Positions 12,471 to 23,969 of a stretch of 64,000 nucleotides of DNA are shown here, one piece after another. The position numbers and the translations under genes were made by a program. The DNA comes from Nematostella vectensis. Its lineage: Eukaryota > Cnidaria > Anthozoa > Actiniaria > Edwardsiidae. Location of the stretch: assembly GCF_932526225.1 (NCBI RefSeq), contig NC_064037.1, forward strand, positions 2,170,001 to 2,234,000, written 5' to 3'. The notes under the pieces were generated by a model that worked only from the letters and a program-made list of their open reading frames with translations, was not told where the DNA came from and searched no databases. Positions within the stretch are counted from its first letter, which is position 1. Each line of letters starts with the position of its first letter.

Positions 12471-13233
12471 CAGGTGAGTCGGAAGGAAAAACACACATTT
12501 CAGAGTGCTCCGCGGATCATGAACTTCGTCACGAAATCTGGTCCTCTGAGTACCGACGGGCGTGTATTGTGTTTTGAATATCTACGAGAGGCATGCGATG
12601 CGCGTCAAGCTAGTAGCGTCTCACTGTCGCCCTCGGCCTGTTATTTGAAGCCTAGGCGCGACTAGCCTCGAGGTTTTGATATAGTCCTGATGATGGTGGC
12701 CGCTAATTAGCTAGGTTGTTTTGGACGGGGAAGGGCAAGCGTTAGTGGATTTGCTTGTTGGAACAGGAAATTATTTTTATTTTGCATATTTTTCTATAAT
12801 TATTTTGCAAAATAATTAGAATACTGTGTGTAGTTACTTGTTTGGACCTTCGCTTATACTTCTTATTTGTCCTTCTTATAACTTACTGTAAATAAATAAT
12901 ATACTTACTGTTAAAAAATATACATTTGAGTAGATATCATGGATTATAATTTATAACACCCAGGTATCCTTTATATATCAAATAAAATGAGAAATAAAAA
13001 AAAAACACCAATAACAAAAATATTACACTTGGAATTTTGCAGATATTGCAGCCTCGATAAAGTTTTGATGATAGTGACGATGATGACGATGATGTCATGA
13101 TGGAAACGAACACTATGTAAAATGATGATGATGATGATGATGGTAATGAGGAAGAAGATGATGACGAAGAGGGTGATGACGATGATGATGGTGATAATGA
13201 TGATGGTGATGGTGATAATGGTTCATATCCCCC
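12471..13233. other. Intergenic region 3' of the receptor gene, with GAT-rich microsatellite
   Basis: Positions 13070-13222 are an impure GAT/GGT trinucleotide run, ending just short of the receptor stop codon at 13234 and probably within or near its 3' UTR. No coding region was seen. Confidence 0.65.
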
Positions 13234-16200
13234 TCACTGGTGGTCAATGTTGCCTTTATCAGAAACAAAGATGTTAACATGTCCGGAAGGCGTCACCTTC
13301 AGCCTGTCCAGTGTCCGTTGAATGGCCAGGATCTCGTCGGACAGCACTCGGACGCTGTTATGCAACTCCACCAGGACCGCTGCCTGCATTCGGTAAATAG
13401 AGTCGTCTGAAAACAACCGCAGTTTGAGAAATAATTGAGTCGTTCAATTGTTGTTTCCGTCCTCTAAGTACTACTGTACATCCAGCATTACTGTATTGAG
13501 GTAACAGAAAACAAAATCTTTATACCGAGAATATTCTATCGAGTACCAAGTATATATTGAGGTTCCACTGTTTAATATTAATATCGTGATTCATTTCATG
13601 CAATCATTACAAGCGCGACAGAACGAATCACACAGCGCGTAAAAACGAAGCGTGACAAGGCGAATTATAAATAGCGTCAAATACAATGCATGACAATCAT
13701 TACATGACACATGGCACATCAAGTGACTCTCAATTATTACGAAATGCAGCTCGAACAAAATACCGCTAGAAAATCAATATGAGCGACGCAATGTTCGCTT
13801 ACCTCTCGGTGTGTAAGACTTTCTGCGTCCAAGAGGAATCTTGCGGTAAAGACACTGGTATAGCGTTCCTAATACCACCATCGCCCCAAGTACGCCCAGT
13901 AGGACACCTACCGCTGCTAGCGTGGACGGGGACTCACTCGAGAACAGACCAAGCGAGTGCTCCGCCATGTTGAACGTCTGCAATTAAAGAGTGTTAATCA
14001 GCCACAGTTGTTTACGTTTGGAAATGCAACGGCTTATTCGCTTGACTTGCACCAAGTCGATCTTTGGTGTCGGGTAGCGAGAGTTTTCGAAAAGCGTAGA
14101 GTATGGCGGTGTGCTTGCCTTTTTAAAGGAACAGTGTGACGCTTGATTGGTGTTTTTTTTATTATAAATGTGATAATCGATTGTGTCGTTATCCTAACCC
14201 TGCTTGTTGTGTTGTTGTGTGAGAGAGTTCATTTCGATTGATACTTGATTGATAAGATTGATATCTATCGGTCGATCCCTTGACGGGTTTGATCGATACC
14301 TTGACGGGTTTGATTGATACCTTGACGGGTTTGATTGATACCTTGACGGGTCTGATCGATACCTTGACGGGTCTGATCGATACTATGACGGGTTTGATCG
14401 ATACCTTGACTGATTTGATCGCCTATCTTGACGGGTTTGATCGATAACTTGACGGGTTTGATCGATACCTTGACGCGTTTGATCGATAACTTGACGCGTT
14501 TGATCGATACCTTGACGGGCTTATCGATACCTTGACGGGTTTGATCGATACCTTGACGGGTTTGATCGATACCTTGACGGGTTTGATGTGATCTCGCACC
14601 ATCTTGTTCACGAGCGTGTCGTGCCGGGATAGCCTGTCCCTCAGACACGTATTCCTTCCGAGCGCGCTGTTCCTGCCAAGAATCCGCGCCAACTGAAACG
14701 CAATATGCGTGCATTAGAAATGCCGTTAGTCTACCCAAAATTCCAATCCTCTATAGAATAAGGGGAGGGGGGGGGGGGGGGATCGAGCTATCTGAAGTTA
14801 TATAGTCATTATATGAATATATGGATGTAGATTTCAACAAGAGGAGCCAGCCTCTCTGTCGATGTCATTGCCCTACCCAGGGCATGTGTTCACCGTGTGC
14901 AACTAAATATCTTGTATCGTATAGTAATGCCGATAGTGTTGAACACGCGCAGCTCGTCCTCTTATCACGCGTTCGTCACGTGGTTCCCCTTCCTCGACAT
15001 GTTAATTACCTTGTATCTTATAGTAATGTCGATAGTATCGAGCACGCGCAGCTCGTCGTCTTGCCACGTGTTCATCACGTGCGACGCCTCGTATCGGTCT
15101 AAGAGCAGCCCATCAAGCTTGGCGTGTTTTAAATCCTCGTGCATCAAGCGAAAAGTCGAATACGCTAGATAATAAAGTGGGTTAGTACACAAGCCAAAGC
15201 CTCCTTTGGCGTGTACACTTGCAAAATATGGAAACAAAGTCTATAATATCAGAAAGTTCGCTCGGCCCTTCTTTGGGGGGCTAAGACAAAGGAATTTTCT
15301 GGGAGAGATAAAAAAACACAGAGGAGGCCGTATGTGGCACCCGATTTTTATGAACTAGTGAGATAAATATATGACCAAGCGATCAGGACTACTGTTCCGA
15401 AATTTTCAATGCAACAGACGGATAAACCATGTAAAATAAATCGATAAATCGAGTACTTCTGAATATGAACATTTAGTATATACTTGGCGGGAACTTCACA
15501 AGTACGCGCGCTCTGATTGGTTCGCTATCTCGGAATAATGAGTCGATTTGTGAAATTACCATAAAGAACTTACTTTTAGCACCCGAAATTGTCGAGCTTC
15601 ACATTAAAACGGCATTTTTGCTCAATTTGATTTTAGATTCATTGTCCTTTACGGACAATCGGTTTCAAACTCCCTGTGTTTTGACAATTTCCCACCGAAA
15701 TGATTTTGCAACGCGCGCGACAAATTCAAAGTTTGCTTAAATTTTATTTGCGATAAATAAATACAGCACATCGTCACTTTATACGAAGGAAAACGACAAG
15801 TAACACATAGTTTAGGCCTGTATAATGTATCACAATCAAGAGAAGTATTTTAGTGAATGTACCTTATCGTCTGTGGATGATTCAAAGCGAAAGAAATAAT
15901 TTCTACGATCAAATTCGTGAAAATAACGTGTCATAAATACACGGGGGGGGGGGGGGGGGAGGGAAGATATTGGGAGGGGGGGCTCCAAAAAAGGTCCTCT
16001 AAAGGGGGGGCTCTGAATTTTTTTGGAGCCATACTTTTAAGCTTTAATATTTTACTGATATTATCTAGTTTGTAGCACAATTAAGCCTAATGACAAATGT
16101 ATTCAATACTTCTTTATAAACCATAGTTTCAGATACTAAGAGGGGGAATCGACCAATACGAACGAGTGAGAATACCAGTAGAGGGTATGTTTGATATGTA

Positions 16201-18801
16201 TGTTTTCTCACATTTGACAGTGGCTCCTTTTCGTAGCGCCTCCACTCCAGCTTCTGTTCCCTCCAAAACACCAACCTGTCACCATAATGAACATAGCTTA
16301 GTTAAATTCTCTGTGAGGCGTTTCCCTTTCGAGCTTTATCTGTGCTTGAGATTGCATGCTCACACTCTCTGTCATGTTCCATTTTACTGAGCTTTCGCTT
16401 CAATATAGCTCACTCTCTCTGTCGCATTTTCTTAGTTCATGCGTCCCATTAACTTAATTTTCCCTTTCATCGACGTTGCTCAAGTCTTTATACCCGTGCC
16501 CCCTCTCCCAACTATAGCTCACTCTCTGCAGTCGTGTTCTCTCGGTGCTTGCTTAGGAGTATTATTAGAATCTACTATTTTTAAGCTCTATTCCCCGTAA
16601 GCCCACTCCCCACATACCGTCTTTCCATCCACGCCCGACTTGTAATACGTCATCCCACTGTCAAGTGCACTAGTCGCGGCGGCGGTAAACGTTGCTATGA
16701 TAACTAAACCAATAAGGATCCATGCTACGCCGAACAGCCTTCCCCACACGGATTTGGGTGTTTTGTCCCCGTATCTGCCGAAAACCAGAAAAATAAGTAG
16801 CGAAACATCTCCCTCTCCTAACTATGTGTCAAGAAAGACATGGGCCTTGTAAAGTGACCAGTAGAGTCTACAAATCCAGTGTCAGATCTAGGGGTGGTCA
16901 CGTAGGAACCAACCTTTTAAGCGAAACCACGCTTGTCCTCAGGGGCAAACAGTTAAGGGCGTGAGAGACTTTGGTATAGTTTAATAACAGCCTATTTTTT
17001 TTTTTTTGTATCCCGTAAACCGTTCACGCCTTCGATATGGGAAAACGTATATAATTAGGCAACCTGGCGATTTTTCTTTGATAAAACAATTGGAAAAAAA
17101 TATGTTATGTGAACGACGTTACCGTATCTCTCTATATGATATGGCTGGCGAATATGCGCGTTGTAATTTCATACCCAACAGTTGTCATGGAAACAAAGGC
17201 CCACCAAAAGCCTTCGAAAGAGCCATGGAAGAAGTTCTTCGGAAATTCAGAGCGGTTCAGTTTAAACTCCTGGGGACAGAAGCACAAATTTCACAATTTC
17301 GATTCAAGTTCACGATCTCAACTAATAATTTCACGCCCAGAATTTCAGTTTCAAAGTATTTCACTTCTATTTGAATTTTTCTTTAAAACTTTTAGACGCA
17401 CGCTACCGTGGTCACCTTCTCAGTTTTGCAAAGTAAGCCAACAATGATGCGAGGCAAAGTAAACAAATAGGGATGCGATTAACATTTTATGTGATTGACG
17501 CTAGCTTTGCTAGCCAACCAATTCAAGAGGATGCTTTCAGCGCACGTCAACACACGACAAGGAACTGTTGCCATTCTCGCATCGAGGCTCATTGGCCACG
17601 GTGCGCGATCACAGGGGGGTGCGCAAGGTGCGTGCGGACCCCCCCTTCCCTGTTGGCGGCCAAAAGAGGGGCGAATCCCCCATCAGCCAATCCTGGGTAC
17701 GCGCCTGGTTGCGATATATAAACTAATATCAAAAGTATCAGCAATGCACTTTCACCCATACTAAATATAACAAATATTCCTGCCAGAAGAATACAATGAA
17801 CCAACACAGGCAAGATCACTCACCATTACTCATACTAATGTGACAGTGTGAGACGGACTTGACTTTCTCTTGTTCGTGTGTATGTTGTAAAGAGTGTGCG
17901 TGTTTTTATTTATCTTATTTTTGGTAGCCTTTGTTTAATTTAGTTATATAGATGTCATGCCCTTATTTGTTAAGTTTCTACACGTGTGTGATTCCTGCAT
18001 GTTTGGAATACATTTAGTTCTGTCCCAGCGCTCGCTCATGAAGCTGTTATTTTGCCAGTCCTCGTAAAACATTCGAGCAATCCGCCAAACCGACTCATTA
18101 CACTCCGTCACAATAATATACCAGATATTCCTGCCAGAAGAATACAATAGATCATCAAAGGTAAGATCACTCACCATTACCCATACTAATATACCAGATA
18201 TTCCTGTCAGAAGAATACAATAGGTAAGATCACTTACCATTACCCATACTAATATACCAGATACGCCTGCCAGAAGAATACAATAGATCACCACAGGCCA
18301 GACTTCCACCAAAGCATTTATCATATGATTCTTCACTACATCGTTCGTATTCCCCAAGTGAATGACGTAAGAAAGGCCAGGCGAGTTGACGAGCGAGTCA
18401 AATACGAGGTGCGGGTGTTTCTGGTAATAGTCAAAGGTAGGGTCGTCCCCGTCATCAAGCTCGTTTTCTAGCGCGGACGTAATGGGCAAGGCTATGTCGG
18501 TGGCATTTTGAAGCAAGACGGCGCAGAGTTCATCCGTGCTGTTCACAAATACGTACTTCGGTTGGCTTGCGTTACAATGAGAGAAGCATTTCTCGAGCCC
18601 GCGGCGTATGAAAGTGAAGGCGATTCCAGCACTGTGGGTATTGTTGACTTGCCATGCGTACGGCGGCAAGCTTAGAATGTGGACGATGATTGGTTCGGTT
18701 GGACAGTCAGCGTTGCGTACAGCGTCTTCAAATACTTGAGATTTCACGAGTAGGAGCAGGATGGCAAAAATTAGCAGCAAAAAGGTTTTCTTTTTCTTCA
18801 T
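13234..18801 (-). CDS. GluR0-like ionotropic glutamate receptor with K+-channel-type filter
   Basis: Eight exons join in phase: 18801-18238, 17269-17175, 16774-16618, 16275-16212, 15164-15010, 14692-14573, 13977-13803 and 13406-13234, giving 1503 nt and 500 aa, all GT-AG. Order: signal peptide (1-21); ligand-binding half S1 directly, with no amino-terminal domain; M1 about 166-188; pore helix 200-217 (FEGFWWAFVSMTT); filter TVGYGD 218-223, split by an intron inside the Gly codon; inner helix 233-257 (GVAWILIGLVIIATFTAA); S2 about 273-385; last helix about 404-429; short cytoplasmic tail. Family knowledge: glutamate receptors are tetrameric ligand-gated channels, and a GYGD filter as in cyanobacterial GluR0 predicts K+ selectivity. 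Odd points: the S1 position that normally holds the carboxylate-binding Arg appears to be Leu (ITSALEN), and three exon ends are tandemly copied into the following introns. Confidence 0.88.
14263..14586. repeat. 21-bp minisatellite grown from an exon end and its splice donor
   Basis: About 15 copies of a 21-bp unit. On the gene strand it reads ATCAAACCCGTCAAGGTATCG: the last five codons of the receptor's S2 exon (IKPVK, ending at 14573) plus the intron start GTATCG. The first copies are identical to the exon junction and later ones diverge (TCTGATCG, ACGCGT). Each unit keeps a potential GTATCG donor, and 21 bp preserves the reading frame. Confidence 0.92.
14911..14985 (-). repeat. Degenerate copy of receptor exon 5 end in its own intron
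   Basis: The stretch encoding DDELRVLDTIDITIRYK and the donor at 15010 recurs 99 bp further into the intron as a decayed copy (EDELRVFNTIGITIRYK-like, with stops just before it). The donor GTAATT is changed to ATATTT, so the copy cannot act as a 5' splice site. Confidence 0.85.
18112..18300 (-). repeat. Tandem copies of the M1-helix exon end with splice donors
   Basis: On the gene strand the segment encoding YCILLAGVSGILVWVM and the donor ATG|GTAAGT (18238/18237) is followed by a copy 63 bp downstream with donor ATG|GTGAGT (18175/18174), then by a third truncated copy offset by 73 bp. A more distant decayed copy lies at 17755-17830. The 63-bp offset keeps the frame open, so use of the second donor would insert 21 residues repeating half of M1. 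Confidence 0.88.
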
Positions 18802-21800
18802 GGCTTAGCGTTGGTCCTTTTGCATATTTCTCACAAATTTTCCCGGCCTTGGTTACCCTGAATAGAGAGGATTTATCAGACATGAAATGGGGCAGGCATT
18901 GAAGACAACCCCGTCACTCTTGCTATAGTCGGGAAATGAATTTCAGTTATTGACTAATCAAAGGGAATTGACATTATACGCCCTTATAATCATTGTAATT
19001 AACACGAATTTTAATTTATTCATCATTCTTAATTTATAGTTCTTTTTTCAAAATCATTGGTCTTGGTAAAAACTGTTTTTTATAATGGAAATTTGCCGAA
19101 AAAAGTTTTATGATATTAAACTATGTGTATACTAAAGTAATAAAAAGTAAATAAAAAAAGTTATTATGCTTAAGCCCTTAAGTGTGAGGGATAAAATATT
19201 ATAATATTTGCATTTAAAGAAGATATCTAAGGATAATAATATTTTACGGATTTAAATTCTCCTAGCAAATGTAATAAACATTATAGCATGGTTATACTCG
19301 CCGTGATGTTTTATGAGAAGGAATTAAGCTCAATAGAATAGCGTGAAGCAAGTGATAGAATGATGCCGTCGACGGGCTGATAGACTCAATTATAACAGCT
19401 GCCACAACTGGCAAAACATCAACACTATTACTTACCCTCCCTCCCCACCCCACCCCGCTCTCTTCTGTCCTTCCTTTCCTTGTCCCGTTCCCTTCTTTAC
19501 TTTGGCGGGCTACAAGCAATGCCAATGAGCCCATCATTGCTGTGTTCGTGTTGTGTATGTTACACTTAAAACGAACCAAAACACAATTTATTAAGCGAAA
19601 TTGTTTTGATTATTGTCTTTATTTCGGTGTTAAAACAGAACACTCATGTGTTGCACCCAGAAATCGAGGTATCGAGGAGAGTTTAATTTACGCTCGCGCA
19701 ACAGAACTTTTCACTCCAAGCGCTTGTTTATAGCCATAAGTGCTCGGATACAAATAGAGGACTCGAATAGAGACGTATTTATCTAAACATTAGAGAAATA
19801 CTGTAATCGGTCAAGAAAGACGAGGAATAGCTAACAGGCTAAAGGAAAAATTTGCAGTAATTCTTATTTAAAAAAGGCTGTATAAAAGTAATTTTGAGAG
19901 TGCTAGCGGCTATTGTGTAATAATAGCGATAAGCTTTCTGCAAAGAAGAATACAATTGACATTGACATGATAAAACACTGTTCAGTGACTCGTTAAATCT
20001 GCTTTGACCTTAGTTTGTTTGTGGGTTTAAGGAATTTATAAACTAAGAAAGATGCATACTCACCGTCAGGGTATTTTGGGACTCGCTTGATTAACTTTAT
20101 CTCGCACTTAATTTGAATAAGAATTTTGTTTGGCTTGATACACGACAATGGCATTGAATCATTTAACGTTATGTAAAAATAGCAGAAGTCTAACCAAAAA
20201 AATTAACGAAAGTTCTGACAGTTACTTCCTAGCTGGCGGCAAAAATACCCATGCCGTATTTGATAAAAACTGGCTGGACGTATACTGAAAAAAATAACAC
20301 TTTTTATTTCGAGGTTCTAATTAGTTTCAAATTGCCTTAAGTACGTAAAATGTTTATCAAACCATCAATAGCAGAAAAAAGAAAAAAAAATGTGGTATCG
20401 ACTTCTATTGAAAGTAATATCTGGTAAACTATAGTTATTGGACTAAAAACACCATGTGTCAGACAATCGTTAATTTATCTCACAAGAACTACTCAATTTG
20501 TGCGTAATATACTGATGCATCGCTGCATGCTTCCGGAGAAGACAATCCGGTAAATCTGTTGACATAAAAAAACGATTTCGTATTTCTCGTGTTTCGTTAT
20601 TTGTCATGGCGTTTACAATATAAAAAAAAAACTAAGAAAAAAAAGAGGCAAGCAGCAAGGACCAAGTACTCAAAGAAATTAGTTCTGATTCGGGTCGCTT
20701 CTCTCGCCCAGGGTTGAATAACGTTTTTATCCAATCAAATGTTCCAATAGCCATACTTATCCCCAGGCGGGCAGACCTGCTTACAAGGGACTAAGTCCTG
20801 GGCTCAATAGCCGAACACGTGACAGCAAGTCTATAGCAGTGCCCGCGAGCGAAGGAGGAATACTCTATTTTGTTTTTATTAGAACGTCTAATTTTCAGTT
20901 GAGGCTGGACCGTTCTTATTTTTAGAGCATTATAAAGCTTAAAATATTCTAAATGATGTTCTTAAATTTTAGTGAATCTTAAAATATAATACCCAATGAA
21001 TTATTAGAAGAGAATTACAAATAATGTTTAAGGTATTAATATGAACACAATCTGAGCCTGCATTTTAGGACGCATCACACGAACAAAACAGTGTTTTTCT
21101 GCATGTTCTTAAAAAAAATGGTGAAATCAAAGCGTTATAAATCGAAGTCTTATAAAAAAGTTCTTATAATAAAAGAGTTTAGATAAAAATACTGTCACAC
21201 AACATTTAAATGAGATACTCGTCCTTGTAATAAAAGAGGATTTCTAGCTAGAGTAAGTTTTTATTACGGATAAATAAATTGATTCCTTGGTCATTCTTTC
21301 TTTTATAAAAGATTGAGCCGGTGTCCTTAAAGCTCAAGCCAATATTTGTTTTCTGTTTGGCTTTTTGGAAGCTGTTGGTTTCCACAGTGTGTAGTGACTA
21401 AGGAGCTATCTCGTTTCCATATTTCTAAATTAACATTAAATTCAAATTTCTCGAATAAAAAAGTATAATTTGTTTTATTATTAAGAAAAAAGAAAGTTTT
21501 TTTTTCTAGTAAGGCTTCACAAAAGTCCCAAGACGGCATTTGAAAAGAGGGAATTTGCATATTCACTCATTTTGTTTTTCAGCTTTTATGGGGGTGAAAG
21601 CCCCAGGATGAAATGCAAACATTTCAAAATTCACCACACTTCGCGAATGAACTAAAACAAGAAATGAAATGAACCTTAGCGTCTGCCTGTATTATAATAA
21701 GCTATCCTTTGAATTTTGAATAAATTTGCAAAAGGTTAAACAGTTACGACTCGCTATAATACAGACAACAAGAAAAACATGGCTACTTTAAAAAAATTCA

Positions 21801-23969
21801 ATCGCACGCGGGATATTGAACGAGAACTCCACAGAAACTAAGCCAAAAAAGCGATTATCTTTTACCTGCGGCAAGCACTTGAATAAAAATCCCAAATCTT
21901 TAACATTTAATAAACAAGTAAGAATGATATATGGATGTACTGACCGGTGGTTAGTATTTTAACCACTAATAATGACGATTAAATGATTTGATCAGTTACG
22001 CTGCTTACCTGGTTTAGCGGTAGTCCCCGCTCTGTTTTGCCTTCCTCTTCAAATCAGCCCCACGCATTTCAAAGGTAATCGCTCCTTTAATGTGGGATGC
22101 CGGATGTGAGAAGAATGGATCGCCTTTATTCCCTGTCAGCTGAGAATTATGTTTGTTGTTCCACATGCATGAAGGTGAAATATTTTTTTTAACGAGACAC
22201 TCGTTTCACCTTAAGCATCGTAGCTTTATTCAGAGCATCTCTCGCCAGTGTAAACTCTTCCTTTCTTTTTCAAACACTTGTCAACTGTAACATTGACGAT
22301 TGATTTGCAATTGTGCTTTTTTTCAAAATATAAATTTTCTGTGAATCAAACATAACTGGGGCGCTAGTGAGAAAAGGCGATCCATCAAAATGAACCAGAA
22401 TCCCCGACACGACTAACAATGGCCGTAAATGATAAATGCATTTTAACATGTAATAACAAAACATCTATGCGACTATGGTGATATATTAAAGAAATAATTG
22501 TTCGACAGTAAATTATGCTGAAAAAATGGAGCATTCTGGCTTTGTGACGTGGTTCATGTCATATTTAATTCTTTGTTTATTTTGGTTACATCTTTGTTGA
22601 TAATGAGCAGATGAGCTGTTTTCGAAACCAATTTTTCGAGACAAAAAAAATGTTCAAAGGGAGCAAGAAGCCATGAATTTGAAGGATTGGGGGGAAGAAA
22701 TCTAAATGTCAAATAAGCCGTGGTTGTGTCGCTTGTGTCGCGCGGGCGGCAGACTGCTCGGGTTTATTGGTCTGAAATTGGGAACTTGGCCAAACGAAAA
22801 CATGAAACAGAAACATTTTTCCCGGCTTGTAGGGTGCCCTGTGTTTCTTTCTTCGTTATGTACATAAGGCCTTGGTCGAAGCAATGCGATCTCTATTTTC
22901 CCGCGCGGACAACTTTCGCGCCTTTTGGCTTCACCTTGCCTTTTACATTACGCGCTATTTAAACTGTCATTTTCTATATTCTGATTTCTTACTGTTAACC
23001 GCTTACTGACTTCCATCTTTCAAATTAAAAATTACATGTGAAGCGTTTTAATTGTACAACGCCTTGCAGAGAGATTGGAAACCATTTCACTGCTGGCAAA
23101 TGAAAACACTTCAAGGATCTTGAATGACGGAAGCCATAAAGCGATTTAGCAGTTTACATCGTAGGCTAGTTCGCAGAGTCGTTGAAGGCTTCAGTAACAG
23201 CAAGGCTTTGTTATCCTTTTTTAAAAACGTTTTCAACATTCGAAATATTTTTTATTTCCGCACAATAAAAACTAAAACGAATGAAGCGCTAGAAATGGCA
23301 GTCGTGTTGCTATGGCAACTATTTGCAGACCAAGCTCCCTACTTTCAGAAATTGTGTTGAAAGTATAAAACTATTTGATCCACCATGTAAAATGACTCCC
23401 ACAGATGCCGCATAAAGAGTAAAGCGCCATCAGGGTGGCCTGCCAGGTCTCTTGCTTCTTTGCCGCAGGATCCCAAAACTCCGAAAACAGTAATTTCCGA
23501 ATAAACCCACTGGCTAACAGCCGGCTAGCAGTCGAATAAATTAGAGAGATTATCTTTAATATTTTATTATGAATTCGTTGTATAAAAATATCACACAATA
23601 GTTGCTTTAATATGTACAATATTTAGAACAGCAGTACATTTAGAATTAGTATTAATTCGGTACATTTGTATCCCTAGCAACCACCTCACACACTACTGCT
23701 GTTTTAATTACTATATTGTTATCAATATTATCATTGTAGACAATGTTATTGTCAATGTTGTTATCGTGTACAACTCGGATTGGGCAGAATGAATGAGGCT
23801 GTGGCTTGTGAAACCACCGCCTTGTAGCCCCCATATCTGCAATATTAATGACGTCGATGCCGCATTCGTGTTATGGGGGCAATAGAGGCAGCATTTTCTA
23901 GGGTCGATCATGAGCTTGTAGTTGGCGGGAGGACAGCTTTCTACCCTTTATCTATGCGATGTTGACTCT
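18802..23969. other. AT-rich intergenic region
   Basis: It lies between the 5' end of the receptor gene and the 3' end of the EFCAB5-like gene, both on the minus strand. Frames here are short and of low-complexity composition. Two items stand out: 23085-23150 resembles a dispersed repeat also found at about 30014 and 32212, and 23902-23939 is a decayed copy of part of the next gene's last exon (24041-24082). No RNA gene was recognised. Confidence 0.6.

Noticed and set aside
13774..13983. Separate small membrane protein gene starting at 13968
   Set aside because: The acceptor at 13978-13979 and the phase show it is the last-helix exon of the glutamate-receptor-like gene.
17944..18801. Single-exon 285-aa receptor with a duplicated helix
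   Set aside because: The frame runs through strong donors at 18238 and 18175; splicing at 18238 joins exactly to the pore exon.
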